The translations under genes and the position numbers were made by a program. The notes beneath the pieces were generated by a model. It saw only the letters and a program-made list of their open reading frames with translations, did no database searches and was not told the origin of the DNA. Positions 8,212-16,513 of a stretch of 64,000 nucleotides of DNA are shown piece by piece (within the stretch, counting starts at the first letter, position 1; the number at the start of each line of letters is the position of its first letter). The stretch is taken from the NCBI GenBank assembly GCA_963735955.1, contig CAVTND010000002.1, positions 62,001-126,000 on the forward strand. The letters are read 5' to 3'. This stretch comes from CAVTND01 sp963735955. Its GTDB lineage: Bacteria > Pseudomonadota > Gammaproteobacteria > Burkholderiales > Burkholderiaceae_F.

Positions 8212-10019
8212 TCCGCCCGCGCCCCGCTCGCTGGTTCGAGGCGCTTGTCGCGCGCGATGACTGCACGTTGCTGCTCGAAGCGCTGGCCGCGACCGGCGCC
8301 GTGGAACTGGAAGCGCGCGCAGGCGCGACACTGCCCGCTGCGTACGCCGAGATCCGCCCGGCGTTGCAGCGCTTCGCTGACTTCCGCACGCGATACGCGC
8401 CGTGGTGGCCAAAGTCGGACCTTGCGGGATCGACCGTTCCGGAGCCACCCCGGGTCACTCTTGAACGCGGTTTGGCCGCACTCGATGCCTGGGCGAAGGT
8501 GGCGGAACCTGTCATCCGCGAGTGCGAATCCAACGCTGCCGAGCGGACCGAGCGCCAGCGCTGGCGCAAGCTGCTCGCTGCCCTCGCGTCAACCGGACTC
8601 GACGCCGGCACCCTGGCGCGTGCGGGCCCGCTCGCACGAGCAGCCGTCATCGAATTCCCGCGCGAAGGAGTCGAAGCGGCAACGGGCCCGCTGCTCGCTC
8701 GAGCCTTCGAGGCGGGCGGGACACGCTACTCCGTCGTCGTCGGCATCGCCGCCGACCTCGACAAGGCTGCGCGGGATACCGCGGCGAGTCACGGGCGCTT
8801 CCACCCCGTCCCGGCGTGGATCACGGGTGACGCGCCGCACGACGAAGCCGCCATCGCCGCTCGCCTGGCGGAACTCGACGGCCGCGACGCAGCTCTGGCG
8901 CGCGAACTCGATGCGCTCGCCCGCCGCCACGGCCTGCACCGTGCACTCGCTGACCTCTACCGCCTGCAATGGGTGCTCGCGAACGTCAATGCGCTCGAAT
9001 CGGGCGATCGCTTCGCCTGGGTCACCGGGTGGTCCAGCGACACCACCGGCAAGCGACTCCTTGCGGCCGTGGAACGCAGCGGCGCGAGGGCGCTGCTGCA
9101 TTTTGCAGCGCCGCCGGCGTCGCTGCGTGCGCCGCTGCTGCTCGTGAATCCGCGTTGGGCGCGGCCCTTCGAAATCTTCCCGCGCGCGCTCGGCGTGCCC
9201 GGTGGCACCGAGGTCGACCCTACCGTACTCCTCGCGATCGCGGTGCCGCTGCTGTTCGGCTACATGTTCGCCGACGTTGGCCAGGGGCTCGTGATCGCGG
9301 TGGCCGGCTGGTGGTTGCGCGCACGCACGCCCGTTGCACGTCTGCTCGTCGTCGGCGGGCTCTCCGCGGCGGCGTTCGGCTTCGTCTTCGGCAGCGTGTT
9401 TTCACTGCACGGTGCCGTGACCCCACTGTGGATTGACCCGCTCACGGATCCGGTGATGGTCCTTTTTGTGCCGATCGTCGCCGGCGCAATACTGCTCGCC
9501 ATCGGACTGCTGCTGCACGCCCTCGGCTCGTTCTGGCGCGGCGAAACAGCGCGTCTGCTTGGCGAAGACCTGGGGCTCGTCGCCGTGTATGCGGCGGTCC
9601 TCGTGAGCGCATTTGTCCCGGGCGCGCCGTTGATCGCCGTCGTCGGTGCGCTCGCCTTCGTTGCAGGCCATGCGATTCACGTCGGTCGGGCCCGTGCCGC
9701 GCTCGCAGGACTGGGCGAATTGCTGGAGCGCACCCTGCAATTGCTGATCAACACCCTGTCCTTTGCTCGCGTCGGTGCCTTTGCTCTCGCGCACGCGGGG
9801 CTTTCTGCCGCGGTCGTCGCGCTTGCCGCGAACGTCGACGGTATTGCTGCAAAGACGGCGATCTTCGTAACAGGCAATGTCGTCATCATCGCGATCGAAG
9901 CTCTCGTCGTCTCGATCCAGGCCACGCGCCTCGTGCTGTTTGAGTTCTTCGCCCGCTTCCTAACCGGTGCGGGGCGGCCGTTCCGCCCGCTGCCACCGCC
10001 GTCCTTCGTCCTGGAGTAA
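8208..10019 (+). CDS. A/V-type ATPase membrane subunit I (a subunit)
   Basis: Stator half-channel subunit of 603 residues. The first half is soluble and helical; the second holds about seven membrane segments starting near VDPTVLLAIAVPLLFGYMFADVGQGL, the family hallmark. The essential ion-path arginine is visible in LSFARVGAFALAHAGLSAAV, at about residue 521. Starts at GTG 8208, overlapping the subunit C stop. This is the strongest membrane-sector match in the operon and fixes its identity as an A/V-type rather than F-type enzyme. Confidence 0.92.
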   Translation: MIRPRPARWFEALVARDDCTLLLEALAATGAVELEARAGATLPAAYAEIRPALQRFADFRTRYAPWWPKSDLAGSTVPEPPRVTLERGLAALDAWAKVAEPVIRECESNAAERTERQRWRKLLAALASTGLDAGTLARAGPLARAAVIEFPREGVEAATGPLLARAFEAGGTRYSVVVGIAADLDKAARDTAASHGRFHPVPAWITGDAPHDEAAIAARLAELDGRDAALARELDALARRHGLHRALADLYRLQWVLANVNALESGDRFAWVTGWSSDTTGKRLLAAVERSGARALLHFAAPPASLRAPLLLVNPRWARPFEIFPRALGVPGGTEVDPTVLLAIAVPLLFGYMFADVGQGLVIAVAGWWLRARTPVARLLVVGGLSAAAFGFVFGSVFSLHGAVTPLWIDPLTDPVMVLFVPIVAGAILLAIGLLLHALGSFWRGETARLLGEDLGLVAVYAAVLVSAFVPGAPLIAVVGALAFVAGHAIHVGRARAALAGLGELLERTLQLLINTLSFARVGAFALAHAGLSAAVVALAANVDGIAAKTAIFVTGNVVIIAIEALVVSIQATRLVLFEFFARFLTGAGRPFRPLPPPSFVLE

Positions 10020-10023
10020 CGCA

Positions 10024-10374
10024 ATGAAAACGCCCTTCGCCCTCTGCGCCGTGTTCGGGTTCGCGGTCGTCGTCGCGGTGGCCATCGCGACCGCCTCGCT
10101 TGTCCTGGCGACGCCAGCGCTCGCTGCCGTGTCGGCCAGCGGCTCTTTCGATCCGCAGGTAATCGGCTGGGGCCTCGCCGCGGCTGCGGCCGCGACGGCG
10201 CTCTCGTCCCTCGCCGCCGGCTACGCCGTCGGCAAGGTGGGCACAGCCGCTGTCGGCGCCCTGGCCGAGAAACCCGAACTCATGGCGCGCCTTCTCATCT
10301 TCGTCGGGCTTGCCGAGGGAATCGCCATCTACGGTCTGATCGTCTCCATCCTCATCCTCAACCGGCTCGGCTGA
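10024..10374 (+). CDS. A/V-type ATPase proteolipid subunit K (c-ring)
   Basis: Membrane rotor subunit of 116 residues. An N-terminal hydrophobic segment (residues 5-33, ending in ATPALA) looks like a signal or extra helix. It is followed by one hairpin: GWGLAAAAAATALSSLAAGY and LIFVGLAEGIAIYGLIVSIL, with the ion-binding carboxylate Glu98 in the second helix. The first helix lacks the Gln of Na+-binding rings and Glu98 is followed by Gly, so proton rather than sodium coupling is inferred. It is the small single-hairpin form, not the doubled V-ATPase form. Confidence 0.88.
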   Translation: MKTPFALCAVFGFAVVVAVAIATASLVLATPALAAVSASGSFDPQVIGWGLAAAAAATALSSLAAGYAVGKVGTAAVGALAEKPELMARLLIFVGLAEGIAIYGLIVSILILNRLG

Positions 10375-10670
10375 TGGGCGCCCCCGCCTATCTTGGCGAC
10401 GAAGTGACGGCGGCGGGTTTTCGGCTCGCCGGGGTGGACGTTCGCACGCCCGCGCCAGGCACCGAAGCTGCGACGCTCGACGAAGTACGCGCGTGGTCGC
10501 CACTCGTGCTCGTGTCGACCACGGTGGCCGCGCGTATTCCCGCATCAACGCTGCGCGCAGCGCTGCGGACGGTGCCACCGGTCACCGTCGTCGTGCCCGA
10601 CCTGCGCGAGGAAACCGAGTTTCCCGATCTCAGCGCGCGGCTCCGCCGCCAACTCGGCTTCGAGGGATGA
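10374..10670 (+). CDS. A/V-type ATPase subunit F
   Basis: Central-stalk regulatory subunit of 98 residues with the Rossmann-like F fold. It opens AYLGDEVTAAGFRLAGVDV, matching the family's G-D-x-x-T/S-x-x-G-F-x-L-x-G pattern, and has the strand VLVSTTVAARIP in the middle. The ATG overlaps the stop of subunit K (TGATG), and its own stop overlaps the start of subunit E. Length and motif fit subunit F well. Confidence 0.88.
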   Translation: MGAPAYLGDEVTAAGFRLAGVDVRTPAPGTEAATLDEVRAWSPLVLVSTTVAARIPASTLRAALRTVPPVTVVVPDLREETEFPDLSARLRRQLGFEG

Positions 10671-11290
10671 ATGCCATGGGTGTGAACGCTCCAATGCAGG
10701 CGCTCCTCGATCTCGTCGAAACCGATCGCGCCGAGCGCTGCGCCGCGATCGAGGCGGAATCCTCGCAGGCAGCGCGCCGGCTCCGGCGCGAGGCGAGGCG
10801 GACCGCCCGAACACGGCTCACGGAAGCCGTCGATGTCGAGCGGCGACGCTTGCGCGAACGGCTGGCGGCGCTCGATGCGATGCTCGCTACCGAAACACGG
10901 CTCGCTGCGCAGCGGCGGCTGCGCGAGCGGCTTGACGAGATGTGGCGACAGCTGCCGTCAGCGCTCGTCAGCCGGTGGAATGATTCCGCGTCGCGCCACG
11001 AATGGGTCGCGAGCGTGCTCGAGCCCGCGCGCGAACTTCTCGGTCGTGCGGATTGGCGGATTGCGCACGCGCCGGGTTGGCCTGAAGAAGAAAGGCAGGA
11101 AGTTGCCTCAGCGTTCGCCGCGCGCGGCATCGCCGGGATCGAATTCGAGGAGTACGTCGGCGAGCGAGCCGGGCTCGCCGTGCGTGCTGACAGCAACGTG
11201 GTGGACGGTACGCTCGCCGGCCTTCTCGCTGACCGCGCCGCAATCGGTGCACTACTCACCGAGGCACTTGAGGCCGAGGGTGCAGCATGA
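10667..11290 (+). CDS. A/V-type ATPase subunit E (peripheral stalk)
   Basis: Stator stalk protein of about 207 residues. The long N-terminal charged helix (residues about 20-95, rich in Arg, Glu and Ala) is followed by a globular end with AGLAVRADSNVVDGTLAGLL, the family's G-G-(x)-V-V/D-N-T-(F/L) region. The first ATG at 10667 overlaps the F stop; an ATG at 10676 is the alternative. The stop overlaps the ATG of a small ORF (ATGA). Confidence 0.85.
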   Translation: MNAMGVNAPMQALLDLVETDRAERCAAIEAESSQAARRLRREARRTARTRLTEAVDVERRRLRERLAALDAMLATETRLAAQRRLRERLDEMWRQLPSALVSRWNDSASRHEWVASVLEPARELLGRADWRIAHAPGWPEEERQEVASAFAARGIAGIEFEEYVGERAGLAVRADSNVVDGTLAGLLADRAAIGALLTEALEAEGAA

Positions 11291-11433
11291 GCCCGCACGG
11301 CCGCACGAAGGGCGAATTCCCGCTTGGCGGGACTGAGTGCCGCGGCTCCGGGCCCGCCTGCGCGGACCTGGACGGCACGAAGGCCAGCCGCGTCTCGCGG
11401 CTGGCAAGGCGCAGCGCCAAGGGTGCACCATGA
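11287..11433 (+). CDS. Small 48-residue ORF of unknown function inside the ATPase operon
   Basis: I do not recognise this protein. It opens with ATG overlapping the stop of subunit E (ATGA), and its TGA overlaps the ATG of subunit A (11430), so it is translationally coupled on both sides. It starts MSPHGRTKGEFPLGG and ends SRLARRSAKGAP. It is basic and glycine-rich with two cysteines and no hydrophobic segment. Its last codons resemble the end of subunit E at the DNA level (GGGTGCAxCATGAGCC in both), so it may be a duplicated junction rather than a functional gene. Only two-sided coupling supports it. Confidence 0.4.
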   Translation: MSPHGRTKGEFPLGGTECRGSGPACADLDGTKASRVSRLARRSAKGAP

Positions 11434-13199
11434 GCCGCGCTTTCGTGCGTCGCATCGCCGGGCCAGTGCTCGAGGCCGAGTCCGAGGGACCATTTTGCTT
11501 GCGCGAGGCGGTGCGCGTTGGGCCGGATCGACTTCTGGGCGAAGTGGTGAAGCTCGACGGCCGCTCGATCGTTGCGCAGGTGTACGAGGACACAACTGGC
11601 CTCAAGCCAGGCAGCGAGGTACATGGCGATGGCGAACCGCTCTCGATCCGCGTCGGTCCCGCTCTTCTCGGTCGGATCTTCGACGGGCTGCTGCGGCCGC
11701 TGTCGGGCGCCCCGGACCGTCTCGCGCCCGGCATGCGCGAGGCAGCTCCCGAGCGCTTTGCGTTTGAACCTCGAGTCGCGTCCGGCGACCGCGTCCCAGC
11801 CGGCGCTGAGCTCGGCGACGTTTGCCTGCCGAGCGGGCGCAGGCTCAAGGTGCTCGTGCCGCCGGGAGTCTCCGGGCGCGTGAGCTTCATCGTGGCCGCA
11901 GGCGAGTACAGGGACGACGAAGCGATTGCGCGGATCGTGACGTCCGGCGGCACGGAAGAAGCGGTCGCGATGAGCCATGCCTGGCCGGTCCGTGAGCCGC
12001 GTCCGATTGCACGACGACTTTCCACCGGTACGCTGCTTGTCACCGGGCAGCGCGTCCTCGATTCGCTTTTTCCGGTGGCGCTCGGCGGCAAGGCCGCGAT
12101 CCCCGGCGGCTTCGGCACCGGCAAGACCGTGCTGCTCGAGGCCCTCGCGAAAGGTTGCGCTGCAGACGTGATCGTCTACCTCGGCTGCGGCGAACGCGGC
12201 AACGAAATGGCGGGCGTGCTCGACGAGTTCCCGCGGCTCTCCGACCCGCGCAACGGCCGCCCTCTGATGGAACGGACCGTCATCATCGCCAACACCTCGA
12301 ACATGCCGGTGGCCGCGCGCGAGGCAAGCATCTACTGTGCGATCAGCGTGGCCGAGTACTTCCGCGACATGGGGCTCGACGTCGCATTGATGGCGGACTC
12401 GACGAGCCGCTGGGCCGAGGCGCTGCGCGAAGTGTCGGGTCGCTTCGGCGAGTTGCCCGGTGAGGGTGGCTACCCGGCCTACCTCGCGAGCCGCCTTGCA
12501 GATTTCTACGAGCGTGCCGCACGGGTTGAGACCCTCGGCGGCACGAACGGCTCGGTCACCGTGATAGGCGCGATCAGTCCGCCCTCGGGCGATTTCTCCG
12601 AGCCGGTGACGAGCCACACGAAGCGCTTCGTCAGGAGCTACTGGGCGCTCGATGTGAAGCGCGCACAGGCACGCTTCTATCCCGCGATCCATCCTCTCTC
12701 GTCGTACGCCGAGGACGCGCATGTCTATGCACCATGGTGGTCCGCACAGGGCAACCCGCGCTGGCTGGAGCTCAGGCGGAACTTCCTCACGCTGCTCGAT
12801 GAGCAGGCGCGGCTCGAGCGCATGGCACGCATCATCGGCAAGGACGCTCTGCCGGTGCGACAGCAGGTGAGGTTGCTCTGCGCCGACCTCGTGAACGAGG
12901 CCTTCCTGCGGCAGAACGCGTTTGCGCCCAAGGACCGCGTTGCAAGCCCTGCGAAACAGGGGGCGATGATGCAGCTCGTGGGGAGATTCATAGAACGCGC
13001 CGAGGGGGCACTCGCTCAGGGGGCAACGCCGACGCAGCTGGCGGCCCTCGAATGCCTGCGACCGCTCGCGCGCATGGGCGAGGAGGTCGGCAGCGATGAG
13101 CTCGAGCGCTTCGATGTACTGGGGCGCGAGATCGAGCGGCAATTCGACCTGCTCGCAGACGAAATGGACGCAAGAGATGCCACCGCGGCTGCTCGCTGA
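11430..13199 (+). CDS. A/V-type ATPase catalytic subunit A
   Basis: Nucleotide-hydrolysing subunit of 589 residues. The Walker A loop is GGFGTGKTV, preceded by the A-type non-homologous insert region (FEPRVASGDRVPAGAELGDV). Other conserved blocks are YLGCGERGNEMAGVL with the catalytic Glu, the Walker B segment DVALMADSTSRWAEALREVSGR, and the EGGYPAYLASRLADFYERA motif. The length and order identify the A subunit rather than F1-beta. The last 23 nt overlap the start of subunit B. Confidence 0.96.
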   Translation: MSRAFVRRIAGPVLEAESEGPFCLREAVRVGPDRLLGEVVKLDGRSIVAQVYEDTTGLKPGSEVHGDGEPLSIRVGPALLGRIFDGLLRPLSGAPDRLAPGMREAAPERFAFEPRVASGDRVPAGAELGDVCLPSGRRLKVLVPPGVSGRVSFIVAAGEYRDDEAIARIVTSGGTEEAVAMSHAWPVREPRPIARRLSTGTLLVTGQRVLDSLFPVALGGKAAIPGGFGTGKTVLLEALAKGCAADVIVYLGCGERGNEMAGVLDEFPRLSDPRNGRPLMERTVIIANTSNMPVAAREASIYCAISVAEYFRDMGLDVALMADSTSRWAEALREVSGRFGELPGEGGYPAYLASRLADFYERAARVETLGGTNGSVTVIGAISPPSGDFSEPVTSHTKRFVRSYWALDVKRAQARFYPAIHPLSSYAEDAHVYAPWWSAQGNPRWLELRRNFLTLLDEQARLERMARIIGKDALPVRQQVRLLCADLVNEAFLRQNAFAPKDRVASPAKQGAMMQLVGRFIERAEGALAQGATPTQLAALECLRPLARMGEEVGSDELERFDVLGREIERQFDLLADEMDARDATAAAR

Positions 13200-14553
13200 G
13201 GGCGCCGCGCGGCGGCTCGAGGGCCCACTGCTCTTCCTCGAGCGCACGCTCGACGTAGGCCTGAATGCGGCTGTCGAAGTGCAAGGGCCGGATGGCCGGG
13301 TGCGCCTCGGCCGCATTGCGGCCGTCGACTCCGCCATGCTAACCGTCGAGGTCCTCGAGTCCACCAGCGGCCTTCCCCTCGAGGGCACGGTCGTACGCTT
13401 CCTCGGTGAGCCGCTCAGCTTCGCCCTCGGTCCAGCCATCCTCGGACGCGTCTTCGACGGCATCGGACAAGTGATCGACGATGGGCCGCCGGTGGCCGCG
13501 CACCGGCGTTTTCGCATCGATGGCCAGCCGTTCAACCCCGTCTGGCGCGAACCACCGCGCGACTTCATCGAGACCGGCATTACAACAGTCGACCTGATGA
13601 ACAGCCTCGTGCGCGGCCAGAAGCTGCCGGTATTTTCTGGCGGGGGCCTGCCGCATGACCGGCTCGCTGTCGAGATTGCGACGCATGCGCGCCTGCCGGA
13701 TGACGACGCCGGCGACTTCGCGATCGTCTTTGCTGGTATCGGGCTCGCCCACGACAGCGCCGAGTTCTTCCGCGCAAGCCTGGAGCGCAGTGGTGCGCTC
13801 GAACGTACCGCTGTCTTCCTCAACCTTGCGAGCGATTCCTCGACGCAGCGCCTGCTCACGCCACGCTTTGCGCTCACCGCGGCCGAGTACCTGGCCTTCG
13901 TCGAGGGCAAGCACGTGCTCGTCATCCTCACCGACATGACGAACTACTGTGAGGCACTGCGCGAGGTGTCGAGTTCGAAGGGCGAAATTCCGAGCCGCAA
14001 GGGCTTCCCCGGCTACCTCTACTCCGATCTCGCGACGATCTTCGAGCGCGCCGGATGTCTCAGGGGCTCGAAGGGAACGCTCACCCAGCTCTCCATCCTC
14101 ACGATGCCCTCGGATGACATCACGCACCCGATCCCGGACCTCACCGGTTACATCACCGAGGGGCAGATCGTGCTTTCGCGTGATCTTGACCGGCGCGGCG
14201 TCTACCCGCCCGTGAGTGTGCTGCCGAGTCTCTCGCGGCTGATGAAGGATGGCACGGGCGGCGACTACACGCACCCCGATCATCCTGCCCTTGCGAGCCA
14301 GCTCTACGCGGCCTACGCGCGTGCGGTGCAGACACGCATCCTCGCGAGCGTCATGGGCGAGGAAGGCCTGGCCGAAGCGGACCGCCGCTACCTTGACTTC
14401 GGCGACGCGTTCGAACAGCGCCTCGTCCATCAGGATGGCGCGCGACCCTTCGCCGAGAGCATGGCGGCGGGCTGGCGGCTCCTGCGCGAATTGCCGCACA
14501 CGGAGCTCACGCGCCTGTCCGACGCTCAAATTGCAGCACACCTCCCACCCTGA
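13177..14553 (+). CDS. A/V-type ATPase non-catalytic subunit B
   Basis: Regulatory nucleotide-binding subunit of about 458 residues. The position equivalent to Walker A reads FSGGGLPHDRLA without a P-loop lysine, as in all B subunits. Other family blocks are VFAGIGLAHDSAEFF, VILTDMTNYCEALREVSSSK and the RKGFPGYLYSDLATIFERAG motif. The ATG at 13177 overlaps the A subunit; upstream in-frame ATGs lie within A and are not used. Followed 2 nt later by subunit D. Confidence 0.96.
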   Translation: MPPRLLAEGAARRLEGPLLFLERTLDVGLNAAVEVQGPDGRVRLGRIAAVDSAMLTVEVLESTSGLPLEGTVVRFLGEPLSFALGPAILGRVFDGIGQVIDDGPPVAAHRRFRIDGQPFNPVWREPPRDFIETGITTVDLMNSLVRGQKLPVFSGGGLPHDRLAVEIATHARLPDDDAGDFAIVFAGIGLAHDSAEFFRASLERSGALERTAVFLNLASDSSTQRLLTPRFALTAAEYLAFVEGKHVLVILTDMTNYCEALREVSSSKGEIPSRKGFPGYLYSDLATIFERAGCLRGSKGTLTQLSILTMPSDDITHPIPDLTGYITEGQIVLSRDLDRRGVYPPVSVLPSLSRLMKDGTGGDYTHPDHPALASQLYAAYARAVQTRILASVMGEEGLAEADRRYLDFGDAFEQRLVHQDGARPFAESMAAGWRLLRELPHTELTRLSDAQIAAHLPP

Positions 14554-14555
14554 CC

Positions 14556-15152
14556 ATGTCGGACGAAGCCCCCAGCCGCAACCTCATCCTCGAATACCGC
14601 GAGGAACGGCGCACGATGGCCGAGGGCCACGCCTTCCTTGAGGAAAAGTGCCTGATTCTCGCCGGTGAGATCCTGCGCGAACTTGCGCACCTGCAGGCCC
14701 TGCGCCGCGAAGCGCGATCCACCGCTGCGCGCGCCGCTGCCGCCGTCGCCGGTGCCATTGCGTGCCACGGTCTGGAGGAACTCTCCATCCTCCCTGTTCC
14801 CGACCTATCGGTCGCGCGCCTCGCCCTCGAGCGCCGCTCCGTGATGGGGGTTCCGGTGGTAACGGCCGCGCTGGTCGCGGAGAACGTCGACGCTCCGACC
14901 GCCGCGTGGAGTTCGCCCGAGTCCCGGTCTGGTCGCGAAGCGATCGCGGAACTGCTCACCGTTTCCACGCGGCTTGGCGCTACAGCCGGCAACCTCGAAC
15001 GTCTCTCTGAGGAATACCGCAAGTCGATCTGCCGCGAGCGCGCCCTCGACGACGTTCTCATTCCAGAGATGGACCACCGGCTCGCCGACCTCGAGACGCG
15101 GCTCGAGGATCTTGAGCGCGAAGATGCAATCGGGATGCGCCTGGGGCGGTAG
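14556..15152 (+). CDS. A/V-type ATPase central-rotor subunit D
   Basis: Rotor shaft protein of 198 residues made mainly of two long helices (about residues 5-75 and 135-190) forming a coiled coil, with a variable middle. The C-terminal helix (LIPEMDHRLADLETRLEDLERED) resembles the conserved D/gamma-like C-terminus. It is the last gene of the operon. I see no clear terminator in the 143 nt before the TIR gene, so readthrough is possible. Confidence 0.88.
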   Translation: MSDEAPSRNLILEYREERRTMAEGHAFLEEKCLILAGEILRELAHLQALRREARSTAARAAAAVAGAIACHGLEELSILPVPDLSVARLALERRSVMGVPVVTAALVAENVDAPTAAWSSPESRSGREAIAELLTVSTRLGATAGNLERLSEEYRKSICRERALDDVLIPEMDHRLADLETRLEDLEREDAIGMRLGR

Positions 15153-15295
15153 TCCGGGATCAAGAGATGGCCACTCCTCGCCGAAGCCACAAAGCGCGCG
15201 CGTGAATATTCGACAGGCAATTTGGAACATTTGCCCATTGCGGCCGTTGATCGGCCGGCGTCTGATACCCCAGGTCTTCAGTTGGGAGTGTCATC

Positions 15296-16495
15296 ATGCG
15301 CGGGATTTTCATCAGCTATCGCCGGGACGATGCGGAAGGACAGGCGGGACGCCTGTTTGACGACCTGAGCGCGCACTTTGGCCGCGACGCCGTCTTCATG
15401 GATGTGGCAGGCATCAAGAAGGGGCTGGATTTCCGACGCATCATCGACGAGCACGTCACATCGTGCGGTGTCTTGCTGGTCATCATCGGCAAACGGTGGC
15501 TGGGCGCGACGGACAGCAAAGGCAAGCGGCGTCTGGACGACCCCAACGATTTCGTGCGGCTCGAGACCGCGGCGGCACTTTCGCGTGACATTCCGGTCGT
15601 GCCTGTACTCGTTCACGATGCTGTCATGCCCACCGAGCAGGAGCTGCCTGACGTACTGAAGGAACTCGCGTTTCGCAATGGCACCGAACTCACGCACGCG
15701 CGCTGGGACTCGGACGTGAAGTTGCTGATCGAAGACCTCAGACCATACCTTGAAACGTCGGGGGTGGCCGAACCCGCGATGCAGCCCACGCGTGACCAAC
15801 CATCCTTCGCTGCAGTACGGTCGACGGCGCCGGTAGATGAACGGGCCACAGCCAGTCGTTCACTGTGGATGGTGGCCGGGGCCGCAATGGTCGTTGCCGG
15901 CGGCGCGACTTTCGGTTATCACCTTTGGCAGGATCGTCCCACTGCGCAAGACCGTAGCGTGGTAGCAGTGCAAGTTTTCTCCGCCACCGAGGCACAACGC
16001 AGACCTGACAACACGGCTGCGACGCCCGCGGTTGCCACTCCGCTCGTCGCCGCCAAGCCCGTACTGAAAGCGTCAGACGAACCCGGCAGGCTCGATCCGA
16101 CGGCAGCTCAGGTCGAAACCGACAGGGCCGCCGCGGAAAAGGCTGCCGCTGATAAAACCGCCGCTGAGAAAGCCGCCGTCGAAAAGGCCGCCGTTTCAAA
16201 AGCCGTCGCTGAAAAAACCGCTGCCGAGGCAGCCGCGAGGGCCGCCGCAGCAAGGAAAGAGGCGGATGAAAGGCGCAGGCGTGAGGAGGCCGAACGCGCG
16301 ACGCAACTAGCCGAAGAACAGCGCAGACGAGACGAGGACGCCAGACGAATCGCACTGGAGCAAGCCGAGCAAAAGCGGATCGCCGCAGCGCAAGCCGAAC
16401 AAAAGCGGATCGCCGCCGAGCAAGCGGCCGCAGCCAAGATCTTCACGGATATCGCCACATCGGTGATCGGCGGCAGGATGAACAACCGTCGGTAA
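15296..16495 (+). CDS. TIR-domain protein with transmembrane anchor and Ala/Lys/Glu-rich coiled tail
   Basis: The 399 residues fall in three parts. Residues 1-150 form a TIR domain: IFISYRRDDAEGQAGRL (strand A and box 1), VFMDVAGIKKGLDF (BB-loop region), and FVRLETAAAL with Glu90 at the place of the NADase glutamate in active TIRs. Residues 190-210 form one hydrophobic segment. Residues 265-375 are repeats of AEKAA and AEQKRIAA type, like the TolA periplasmic rod. GGGAG lies before the ATG at 15296. It stands between the ATPase operon and the convergent hypX end. Function unknown; anchoring suggests sensing or scaffolding. Confidence 0.85.
   Translation: MRGIFISYRRDDAEGQAGRLFDDLSAHFGRDAVFMDVAGIKKGLDFRRIIDEHVTSCGVLLVIIGKRWLGATDSKGKRRLDDPNDFVRLETAAALSRDIPVVPVLVHDAVMPTEQELPDVLKELAFRNGTELTHARWDSDVKLLIEDLRPYLETSGVAEPAMQPTRDQPSFAAVRSTAPVDERATASRSLWMVAGAAMVVAGGATFGYHLWQDRPTAQDRSVVAVQVFSATEAQRRPDNTAATPAVATPLVAAKPVLKASDEPGRLDPTAAQVETDRAAAEKAAADKTAAEKAAVEKAAVSKAVAEKTAAEAAARAAAARKEADERRRREEAERATQLAEEQRRRDEDARRIALEQAEQKRIAAAQAEQKRIAAEQAAAAKIFTDIATSVIGGRMNNRR
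16361..16420 (+). repeat. Two tandem 30-bp repeats inside the TIR gene tail
   Basis: Two adjacent 30-base units, each starting CAAGCCGA(G/A)CAAAAGCGGA, encode QAEQKRIAA repeats. They differ at only a few positions, which suggests recent in-frame duplication that lengthens the coiled-coil tail. The surrounding 16120-16260 segment also has shorter, more diverged GCCGCxGAxAAx units. Confidence 0.8.
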
Positions 16496-16513
16496 TATGG
16501 GTCGTGTCTCGAC

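Noticed and set aside
11256..13937. 893-codon open frame on the minus strand across ATPase subunits A and B
   Set aside because: It is antisense to two clearly conserved genes and shows no protein-like motifs; long antisense frames are common in high-GC DNA.
16120..16420. Short repeats considered as a possible CRISPR or minisatellite
   Set aside because: They are in frame, encode a coiled-coil tail and have no unique spacers of constant length.
15296..16495. TIR gene as part of a known antiphage system
   Set aside because: Neighbouring genes are an ATPase operon and hydrogenase maturation genes; no known defence partner is seen.
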